Assembly: GCF_905163445.1 (NCBI RefSeq) | Contig: NC_053182.1 | Coordinates: forward strand, 19,861,501-19,925,500 | Origin: Pararge aegeria | Lineage: Eukaryota; Arthropoda; Insecta; Lepidoptera; Nymphalidae | DNA length: 64,000 bases | Direction of reading: 5' to 3' | Shown: positions 10,801 through 22,800 of the stretch, in pieces | Layout of the letters: every line of letters starts with the position of its first letter | Numbering within the stretch: the stretch's first letter is position 1 | Notes under the pieces: generated by a model | Database searches by the model: none | Seen by the model: the letters and a program-made list of their open reading frames with translations, nothing else | What the model was told of the DNA's origin: nothing | Made by a program: the position numbers and the translations under genes

Positions 10801-13800
10801 ACTGGGTTCCTCGCCGGCTCTTCTCGGTAGAATCCGCTTTCCGGACCGGTGGTAGAGTCACTACAAACATAGATACTTGTCGTTTCAAAAGTGCTTATAA
10901 AGTAGGCCTACTTGAAATAAATGAACTAGAATTGACCTGCACGCCCAGCAGGCAGATGTTCTTGTCCACCATGAAGGTGACGGAGCAGTCGAGCCCGCTG
11001 GTGTTGAGGCAGTCGGTGTGCTGTACGATGGCGCGCTGGCAGTAGATCTTGTGTTGGTCGCCGTGTCGCTCCATGTGCTCCAGCACGCCCACGCCCGACA
11101 CGGGGTTGTGGATGGACGACGGCAGGCGGACACCTGCAAGCCGACCTAGCTGTGTCACCTACGAACTGCATAATCCAACGTACGGGAAATTAAAAAAAAA
11201 ATGCAGCTTTGTACAAGTGTTGTTTGACATTGAAAAGTGTTATTCAGAACTAGCTGACCCGCGCAGTGGCGGTACTGCCATAGAAGCCGAAAAGCCCGGC
11301 TTTAATTATCAATCGAAATTCCTTATCATAATTTGCCTATAGACCATAATCAGTAGTGTAATTGAGTTTATGTAAGACGAGTTCATGTTTGTCATTCGGC
11401 ACAACAAAAACTACCTTATAAAGTCATATGATGACTCAAATTAGTCCTATATGTAACTGGGCTTGCTCTAATTCAAGACCCGTCCCGAATACGTCTGCAT
11501 CAAATCGTTTTATTATCTTAAAAAACCTAGTAACTAATCCCAGATCCAGTTTTATTTCCAAACTATGTTATTCGCGGCCCGTATTCGCTGAACGTGTTGT
11601 TCTATACCCGTCGCAACTTTTAAGCTAGGTTCAATTTGAATAATTTAAAAATTAATTTGCAGGTATATACTTAATCAAACTTAATTTTTATATTATTTTA
11701 TTTCTGTTGCATTTACAATATAAGTAGGATGGTACGCATGCATTCGATCGTTGTCCCATATGCCTTGCGAATTGCTGTTATCAGTGAAGAGTTATCCTTT
11801 ATCACCGACAATATTTATCAGATCTCCATTAAAATTAGACCATACATGCTTGATAGTATACACTAAATGTACAGAAATCTTCCAGTTACAGTTTTATTAT
11901 AAGTATAGATAAATCCTTATTAATATTTAAAAATGCGTGTGAAGTTAAGTGTGTTCGTTAGTTTGTTTGTTCTTCTTTTACGCCTTAACTAAACAACCAA
12001 ACAACTTTATTTTTGGGCATAGAGTTAGTGAAAGGACAGAGAGTGACATAGCTTTTTTTATTATGTAAAATATATTTAAAAAAATCGATTTGTATCTGAG
12101 GTTCTATATTATGTAGATTCAATTACAGTCACAAAAAAAAAATGTGTGAGCCGTCACCGGACGCCAAATAGACAAATTTGTTCCACAACTATCATATCAT
12201 ATAGCCCATCATAAGCCAAGCTACAATATAATGGGCTTTTGATGAGAAACATTGTGTGTCTGTTCACTTAAATACTAACTTTTCTGACCCGGGAATCAGC
12301 GGCGTGCACTGGGTTTCTTAACAGGGTATGCATACAGCAGGAAAATTGCATAAAACAGCAAAAATCCTTCTCCCATACCAGTTATATATAAACTTTAGGG
12401 TTCCACTGCCGGGAATCGAATCTTTGACATCGAACAAAGTTCCTCGCAATCGAAAAAGGAAAGCAGAGTGTTTAATTCGGTTATAAAACCCATTTTCTGT
12501 CCTTGTAGCACAAACGGCTTTTGATTCTCTATTTTAAATTTTTTCATTTGAAGTTTTTGAAAAATTTTTCGTTTTTTTTTAATTTTTCGCTTTGTTGTAT
12601 TTTCTAAATACTTATATACATATTTTTGTTTACTCTCAGTACTTTTATTTACTGAACGGTATATTAAGATACAAAATATCATTTAACAAGACACCATGGG
12701 CCATAGCTGTGTTATTGTGGCCTTGATCGAACACATAACGTGACGTCATGATTACATACCGTAATACATTTTGGCCTTCGATATCGTCGGCTCGTTAGCT
12801 TAGCGGTTAGAGCACCCATTTAAATATGTAATAGAGGAGGTCGGGGGTTCAAATCCCTCACGAGCCGTTTTTTTTTATGTTTTTATAATTTTCTTTTTTA
12901 TCTTTTAGTAAATATTATCTGATGCTTTGACATATTAATTAAGCTATTTTATAGAATTAACTGTTATGAATTCGATTCCAGTGTCAACAATCTATGTTTT
13001 CCCACAAATGACTTCTGTATCTTTCGCAGGCGATATGCAGATTTCTGTGGTATTACTACGTTAAGAATAAGAGAGCTAATTCCGTAAACAAACTGTTCTA
13101 CACTGTAGAACATATTTGTTTTTTTTATTCCACTAAAAGTTAGCCCTTGACTGCAATCTTACCTGGTGGTAAGTGATGATGCCGTCTAAGATGGTAGAGG
13201 GCTAACCTGTTAGGGAGTATCATACCCCTAATCGGTTCCTACGCGACATCGCACCGGAACACTAAATCGCTTAGCGGCACGTCTTTGTCGGAAACCTCCC
13301 TCCAGATCAGACCAGAGAAAATTCAGCAATTATAAATTCCAAAATCGCCTCGGCCGGGAATCACAACACTATTCATTATATTATACAATGATTCATAAAA
13401 TTTTGGATTATTAATTTAATATCACTTATTTATACATTATAATAAAAAAAACCAAATTTAACATTTGGTATTTATCGTTGCATGTCTATGTATTATATAA
13501 TTACGTACTCAGCTCTACTTTTAAATTTTTCTCACATTCGAGGGCCTCGGGAATATTAATAAAATTAATAAGATTTTATATGCAAGAAACATTGTAGAAT
13601 GAAGAAATCTCTTTACAGATAATGTGCACTTGTGCACGTCCTGTCCTTTTAATGTTATTTTTTTTAATTTTTGGTACTAAATAAATAAAAACGATAAACG
13701 ATAAAAAAGCTTGGGTGTGAATTGCTCTTGCTTCATAGCTAAATGAATTTACTGTCAGATGGTGCTAACAAAAAAAATACCCGGCTAAATTTGTTGTGGG

Positions 13801-16800
13801 CTCTTCTTAGAACAGGGCGCGTTTAGAACCCTCGTAGCTTTTGATTTAAGTTGGAGAACGAAGTGATCACCATCCCCTTACAATTATGTAAACATAGGTA
13901 TGAACGCTTCATAAGTGCCTGTGATAGGACTACGTGAATGAAGAAATATTGAATTTGAATTTGAATTTAAATAGCTCACCCTCCTGCCTCGTGGGGCGCG
14001 GGTAGGTGGTGGTCACACAGGGCTGCGGCAAGCGGGACACCTCGCACTGGTCCACCGTCACCGGGCTGGGAGTGTCCACCGTGAACGTCGGCATCTGCAG
14101 ACACAAACAAAACCATCTGATAGAAGGCTTCGGCTACGTCCGGTAACACTGCCACCACTGTTTTTTTTTTCCAGTAACAATGAATGAATGAATGAATACA
14201 CTTTTATTGTACACCACATAAAAATACAGGAAAAATTATAAAAAAAAACTAGTTTGCCAAGGTTGCCTGGCAGAGATCGCTACTTAGCGATAAGGCCGCC
14301 TTTTGTATTCTACTTGTGTCTTTGTATTTCTTTTGTTTTTTTATTTTCCTAACTTCATTGTGGTGTACAAATAAAGAGTTAAATAATAATAATAATAGTT
14401 TACACGGTGTATTAACGAATTAGGCGGCCTTATCGCTACACAGCGAAATAACAATAGAAGTAAGATACATTTTAAGATTAAGTAAGATTTTTGACGAATG
14501 TCTGGCGCAATGGTTCGATTACCGGCACCACCAATTTGGGAATTTATTTGGGAAGCTTTGGCCGTGGCTCGTTACCAACCTACCGACAATGACGTGCCGC
14601 TAAGCGATTTAGTGTTCCGGTGCGATGTCGCGTAGAAACCCATTAACCCCTTGCGGTTTCAGTAAAAAGTCCCGCGCACGTCTCACTTCACACACACAAC
14701 AGATATACACAATACGGTACATCCTGACAGACGGACACGGATGTAGAGCGGAGTTTTAGTAATAATAATAACAATAATTTTTATTTCAGGCATCAAGGCT
14801 CATATTTTTGTTATTAAAAATACATTATTTCTAAATAACTAAAAGATAATTAATGTTTTAGTTTATATAAAACGTAAGCTTATAGAAAAATTCTATTATA
14901 ATATTAAGGATTACATGTAGGATAAAAAATCTTGGGTGTGAATTGCTCTTCCTTCATAGCTCATCATTAACTAGATTGTAAGATGGTGATAACGAAAAAA
15001 AAAAAGTTTTTTGTGGGCTCTTCTTAGACCAGGGCGCATTTGGAACCCTCGTAGCTTTAGTTTTAAGTTAACGAATGCAGTTATCACCATCACTAACATT
15101 AGTGTAACATGTTAAATGTATGAACGCTTCATAAGTGCCCGTAATGAGGTCTACATGAATAACACATTTTTGAATTTGAATTTTGAATTTAAATAATCCC
15201 TACTAATCCCTATCCCTACTAATATTATAATTGTCAATGTAAGTTTGTTTGTTACGCTTTCACGCAAAAACTACTTAACCGATCCTCATGAAACTTTTTA
15301 CACATATTCTTGGAAGTGTTAGAAGTAATATAGGATACTTTATATTCCTACATTAAGCTCGGTTCCTTTGGGAGAGGGGATGAAAGTTGACGATTTTACT
15401 CTAAATTTATAACTCCGACAAATTATAACCGATTTAAATAATTATTTTTTACTATAGAGGATATAATATGTATTTAATTTTGACCAAACTTTCTGTAGAT
15501 CTGATGAATGTGGTTGGAGATAGAGAACAGAACTCTTCAGCGGACAGCAGAAAACCCCTCATTTAAGGCTTATCTTTACTGAATAATTTAATTTTTTTTT
15601 AAGAACTACAAGTAAATTGAATGCCACATCAAAATACAAAATCAAACGCAGGCGAAGTCGCGGGCAACAGCTAGTAAATAATAAATAAAATAGATGATTA
15701 ATTGTAATACGGTCCCGTTTTACTTGGGTACTGATAAACTGAGAATGTTGGCGATGACTCACATTACTGGATGAGCCGCCTCCAAATAGCTGTTTCCTCG
15801 GTTCCCTGCACATTGAGAAGCCCTCGGGCATCGCGACATCAGTCACTGAGGACAATATATTCATCAGAACCGCGAAAGCTTCCGACTCGCTCAGTAGAGG
15901 CGACCTCGCGGGCCCGGCTGCGAACTGCTGCGGTGACAGTGTGAGGAATCGGATCTTCTCCACCGCTTTGCGTATTGTCACTTTTTCTTTGTTATCTGTG
16001 GACCGGAAATAAATAACGGTGAGTCAAAACCATGAAGCTGTCATAGCCCAGTTGGTACAGCTTCGGCTTTCCTTTCGTGGAGCCAGAGTTCGAGCCCTGG
16101 CACGTATCACAGACTTTTGGAGTTATAAATAAATAAATAAATATACTACGACAATACACACATCGCCGTCTAGCCCCAAAGTAAGCGTAGCTTGTGTGGC
16201 TACTAAGATGACTGTTAAATATTTTTATGAATAATATACATAAATACATAGAACATACATATAAACACCCAGACACTGGAAAACATTCATACTCATCACA
16301 CAAAAAAATGCAGTAGTGGGAATCGAACCCACGGCCTTGGACTCAGAAAGCAGGGTCACTGCAAACTGCGCCAATCGGCCGCCAGTCCGTTATGTGCGTT
16401 TTTTGCGAAGGAAAACATCGTGAGGAAACATGCATGCGTTATGGAGAACTCTGAGAGTTCTCAAGAGTGTGTGAAGTCTACCAATCCGCACTTGGCCAGC
16501 GTGGACTACGGCCTAAACTCTTCTTTCTCTTTATTCTAATTTGATAAGATTATTTCATTTCTTTATTTGCAAAATAAAATTTTTGTTTATTATATCATTG
16601 CACGACTCAAGCACTCTCTGATGCTTCACGATCGAAAAATTTTTTTCGCCTCATTTCGGCGGCTATTTTTATTATTATAGCCTTATTAGTTCACGGAATC
16701 AAGATATTTTGCATACTATTGTCGAGATAATTTATTGGAGATTAATTCCATACTTTTAAAAAATTTATTTACTGCAATAGAATTGGAAAAAAACACCAAA

Positions 16801-19800
16801 ATAGGTCAAAAAAAATTCTTGTCCGTCATGTGTGAAACCCGAAAACACTTGTGAAAAAATCCATTATTTGAGTTAAATTTAAAAAAAAAAATGTAATCGA
16901 CGATTGTAGGTCACTGAATCCGAATGATTAATTAATTCAGTGTAGTTTAATTGCAATTAATAAAAAACGAAAACTGCAAGACTGTCTATCTATATATATC
17001 CATGTAAACTTAACATGGTGGATATATCTATATCTATAGATATTATGTACATTTATTCCACCAGGGGCGCTTGTGCAGTACCTTCCTAGTACAGCTGTTT
17101 TTTCGGCAACTAATTTTGAACGACTTTGGTTTTTTTTTTTTTTTTCAATATTTGATAATTAAATAAGCATTATGAGTCGTGCACTTTTGGATTGTCCAAT
17201 TTTTTTTTAATCTACAGTCGATAAGGCAGGAATTATGTTAATTTCAATTTCCAGCCATTATCTTTAGCCGATTTTTCTAATATTAAATTTGATGATGATA
17301 AGCCAACAACTAAAACCTGCAAGCCTCAGTTTTTTTTATTCTAAAACGATGTGTGTGTGAATTCTACCAATATATGTATACAGTAAAAATGTTTAACACC
17401 CAATGAAGTGGGCACGGGTCATATGTTACATTATAATGCTTTATAGTTTGTCTGGGTGGATTTTTTTTTTGTGCTGGTACTATCGGCTTAAGGCTGTGTA
17501 AAATCACGCTACGAAAAATAGCTACCACGACCACGCTACGACCATCAATGAGTAATATTGAGAAAACTACAAAAATTATCTTCTTTAAGGGTTTCTGATG
17601 TGTGTGTGAAATTATAATTCACAGGCTTGGGAGGTACATTATGCACTGTCTCTGAGACTTATCTGTGAAACCGAAAACCTTATAGTTTTTGAGTAAACCA
17701 CTGCCATATTTTTTGCTCAAAGAAATTAGATACAGCTCTAACATCACATGCAATATATTATACGGTATGCGTCGCATATTCAAATTTAAAATTCAAAATT
17801 CATTTATTTCAAGTAGGCCAAGTTCGGAAGGCAGATTCGACGGAGAAGAAGCCGGCAAGAAACTCAGCAGTTGCTCTTTTCCAATTTCATAGGGTTGGTA
17901 CTATGCGAGTGTCGGTCTTTTATCTTCAATAGGGTTGTCATAAGTAAACACTAAGAATGTTTTGAATTCGTTAATTTGGAATAATAAATATGCTTCTTTT
18001 TATTTAATATTTTTACAGGTGATTCCTTTTGAAATATTTTTATGAATCCTTTAATGCTATTTCGTAATTCTGTAACACGTTGTATATGAGGGGTTAGAGT
18101 TACCCCTGCTGTCGCTGGCAGGCTTCTTGGCAGGCTCGCTGGGGGTCGTGGTTTGCTCGGGCTCCCGGCTGGTCTCCATCACGGCTTCGGGGCTGCTCTC
18201 CGCACTACTTTCCACATTCACCACCTGCGGACATGACCATGGAATTTTGAGCCACGTGAGCTCTCTTGATGCTCATCTCTTTATGAGAGTTCCTCTTATT
18301 CAAATTAAAAACTTCTTTATTCATGTAGGCCTATCACAGGCACTTATGAAGCGTTCATACATATAATATGTTTACATAATTGTAAGGCCATCCCCTTCGT
18401 TCGCCAACTTAAACCTAAAGCTACGAGGTTTCCAAACGCGCATTTATTACAGCGAGGTTATTATACAATTGATGAATTTCTTAATGACAAGGTTGCTTAA
18501 AAGCACCCGGCTCCGCTTTCATCTCTCACAAGATAGAAAATTGAATTTTAAAATGTAAAAAGTAAATTGTTGATATTGGAAAAGAGCAACTGCTGAGTTT
18601 CTTGCCGGCTTCTTCTCGGTAGAATCTGCCTTCCGAACCGGTGGTAGAGTCACTACACACAGACAGACTTGACGTTTCAAAAGTGCTTATATATGAGCCT
18701 ACTTGAAATAAATGAATTTTAAATTTGAATGTAGAATTTTGCGCCTTGGTCTAAGCAAAGCCCACAACAAACTTAACCGGGTAATTTTTTTTTTTGTTAT
18801 CACCATCTCGCAGTAAATTTATATTACGCTATGAAGTAATAGCAATTCAAACCCAAGCTTTTTTATCGAAGTAATCCTTAACGTTATAATAGGATTGTTA
18901 AACTTAAACAGACAGACAGACAGTTCCCAAAAGTTTTTACAACTAAAGTTAATAACAATGGTTTCTTCTTTGAACAACTTATTATAGTTGTGAGCAGCGG
19001 TATTATCATCAGCATTACCGGCCCACTACAGGGCACGGGTTTCCTTCCACAATGAGAAGAGGCCTAGAAGATGCCTATTCACTTTTGATTTGAAGGTACA
19101 AAAAACGTAGGTACCGGGGAAAATGGAAGCTGGAAGGGCATTCCAGATCCTAGCGGTGCGAATCAGAAACGAGGATGCAAAGCGCAAACTACGTACGCGT
19201 CCGCGGTATATCAACCACGTAGGGATGCAGATCCTTACGGTTCCTCGCATAAAATTAAAAAACAACTTAAATCGTAATAAAATCAGCTAAGATGATCAGA
19301 TTCGCGATATTCATTTTGAATAGTTATTTGAACACCAAACGATATAACAAAGTTTCTTAAGAAATATGGCAATTACTAAAGAACTACAAAGTTAGGGATA
19401 ATTTACCTAAGAGGGAATTTATAATATCCGAATTTTCTCTAGGACGGTCTGGTGGCTTTGGCCGTGGCTAGTCACAACCCTACCCACAAAGACGTGCCGC
19501 TAAGCGATTTAATGAAGGCCGATTGGCGCAGTGGGCAGCGACCCTGCTATTCTGAGTCGAGGCTGTGGTTTCGAACCGACAGCCTTTTTCAGGTGTGGGA
19601 ATCGACTCCCACACGTGGAAAATGTTTGAGTGATTTTCATGAATGTTTTTCAATGTTTATTTGTATATCCCTACTAAAATTATAAATATGAATGTAAGTT
19701 TGTTTGTTACGCTTTCACGCAAAAACTACTAAACCGATCATCATGAATCTTTGTACACATATTCCTGAAGGTATTAGAAGTAATATAGGATTTTTTTTAT

Positions 19801-22800
19801 CCCGAAATTAAGCTCAGTTATTTTGGGAGAGGCGACGAAAGTGTTTGACGATTTTACACCATAACGCCGCCAAATGATAACCGATTTAAAAACCTAACCT
19901 AAATTGAATGCCACATGTCTTTCGAAAAACAAAAACAAACGCAGACGAAGGGCAACAGCTAGTTATAAATATTTATGTATATTATTCATAAAAATATTCA
20001 TCAGTCATCTCAGTACCCATAACACAAGCTACGCTTACTTTGGGGCTAGATGGCGATGTGTGTATTGTCGTAGTATATTTATTAATTTATTTACCTGTTC
20101 TTTTTCATGCGATGTGGAGGGAGTTGGGCTTTTTCGTTTCTCCAATGGAGATGGGTCATCTGTATTGGGAAGGAGGGAGGCTCTCCTCTCCAGAGTATTT
20201 GCGTATCTGTGGAAAATTCAATGTTGAGGAATATACTAATGAAGATTTTTTATTCCATTATTCCATAGTGCTAGACTGTAATCTAACCAATGCCTATGGC
20301 CCACTACAGGGCACCGGTCTCCTCCCACAATGATAAGCCGTTAAGGACGTAGTCCACAACGCTGGCCCAGTGCGGTTTGTCGGACTCCACACAGCTTTGA
20401 GAACATAATGGAGAACTCTCGGGCATGAAGGTTTTCTCACGATGTTTTCCTTCACAACAAACTCGAAACAAGTGGTGTTTTAATTGCTGAAAACGCACAT
20501 AACCTAGTAAAGTTAGAGGTGAGTGCTGGGATTCAAACTCAGCACCCCGCAAGTGAAGTCAAGCTTGTCAAGCTACAAGGCTATCACCGCTTCATTTCTG
20601 GACTGTCCTTCCTGAACACCCTAACTATGCAACCAATCAACTTGATATTTGAATCTAGAGTTAATGAAAAGACGGACAGAGACATAGGCTACTTTTGATC
20701 CAAGAAATACAAACGGTTAGATTTATAAGAGACTAGAAGAAACAATACCTTCAACGTTGATCCAAAATGTAAATATAAATTTGTTTCATCTAAATTGCAC
20801 ATATAATGAGTTGACGAACTGGCTATCCTAGCTAGATTTTATCTGTGTTAAGGTTAACCAACCCCTGGCCCCCGGAACATACATAAACAGATTGAAATTA
20901 ATTATATTAATTTAAATCTATTATGTAGCTTTAATTGTAACTTAAAAGAAACAAAAGGAAATAATAAAAATAGTAAAGTGTGTAAAATATTAAAAACATT
21001 AAGCATAAACTCAAAAGATACTTTTTGGCGAAGCTTTTTTAGTTAAGTTAGCTGTCTCTTTTGTATCTCATATAGTTTTCATTTATTTATTTTGGTACTT
21101 GCTACTATTAAAAATGTACACGCTTACTTAGTTCCTATCGTTCGTTTGTTCATCTAATTAACACCTAAGGTAATCGTTGCAGATATGCACCGACGACAAA
21201 CCTCTGTGGTTTTTTCGGTGCTTTTATACTTATCATTTTAATATGATTGTTTTATTTGATAAAAAAAAAAAAGATCTTAAATGAATACTGTCCAGCCATA
21301 ATCTTAGGAGCATATCAGCAAGGTTACAACACACAAACTAGTTCCAGTACTCTCAATGATAACTTCATTAAGAATTTGACTCACTATTTGAAACTTTGTT
21401 TCTTTGGAATAGTCAATCTCACCTTACTGCTGCTTCAAATAAGTCAAGTTCACTATCCACGTTCAGATGATCCAAAGAGAAGACAGTTATAACTGTATTT
21501 ATTTCCACATCCTCAAAACTACAGTCATTTAATACCTCTTTGGTGTTCATACTTATAATCTGAAAGAAAAAAGCATATTATTTATTAGTGCATACATTAC
21601 AATTTAATTTTTTTACAATACTGTAAATCTTTTACAAAACTGTACAACAATTTGACATATCTCTATTAATAACATATTGTTAATGCAAAATATATTAAAC
21701 AACGTAAAAAAAAAATTATAATTGTGCTCGATCTCAACATTTTCTTCATAGTACACTTTCTGTCAACATTAATACTGATTACTTAAAAGCTGATAATAAT
21801 AATAGAGGAATATAGTAGAGAATATAATGACCTGCAAGCATTTCTCCATCAAGACATTTTCCTCAAACAACCTTGCAAATTCATAAGCCCTGCAAGCGTT
21901 CCTTGGATAAAGATCTGACCAGAGATATTTTGTGCATTCCTTGACAAGATGGGGCAACATATACTTCTTGGCACCATAGCACAGTTCGCAGGCCTTATCA
22001 AATGAGCTTATGTTAATGTTGCCTGTGTAAATATATCTGAAAAGAGAATGTCATGTAACTTATTAGTACCAGCTCTTATTTGACTTGCCATGCTTGTAAG
22101 TAAAAATAATGACAGTGTATAGTCAGTACATATTTGAAAATTTAATGTACGATCATAAAAACATTTCTAAATTTAAGAAAAAATGTGACTGCAATAATTT
22201 AAACATTAGAAGTAAGAATAAACTTACATTGCAATATACTAGGTTACATAAAATTCATAATTCGAATAAAGGAAATTGCATACAATTCTACAATAAACTA
22301 CCAATTGACATCTTGGAGATGTCTCTTAAAAAGTTCAAAGTTTGTATTAAACGTAAGCTTATAGAAAAGTCCTATTATAGTATAAAGAACTATGTAAACG
22401 ATAAAAAAGCTTGGGTGTAAATTATTGCTCTAACCAAGTTGCTTTTCTAATAATTTAAAATGACAAAGTGAGATGGTGATAACAAAAAAAAAAAACACCT
22501 GGCTAAGTTTGTTGTGGGCTTCTTCTTAGACCAGGACGCGTTAGGAACCCTCTTAGCTTTAGTTTTAAGTTTACGAATGTGGTTATCGCCATCATCTCAC
22601 TACCGTGTAATTCTTATGTACGCATCAAAAGTGCCACCTATGGGCCTACTTGAATAAAATATTTTTGACTGTGACTTTGACTTTGTATGTGGGTCATATT
22701 TTATATATTTTTTTTTTTTATAAAATAAATAAATATACAACGAAAATACAGACATTGCCATCCAGCCCCAAAAGTTTGCATAGCTTGTGTTATGGTTACT

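Noticed and set aside
10885..11171. Alternative minus-strand and plus-strand frames over BTB exon 8
   Set aside because: They are low-complexity Arg/Ala/His or Ser/Thr-rich shadow translations. The frame with VTFMVDKNICLLGVQ continues the PHR domain.
20040..20333. Plus-strand frame of 97 codons
   Set aside because: It spans a SINE-A tail and is antisense to BTB exon 4, whose minus-strand phase and splice sites fit exactly.
22109..22420. 103-codon frame as an independent host gene
   Set aside because: The sequence continues into a LINE-A 3' UTR present many times in the window, so it is a retrotransposon remnant.
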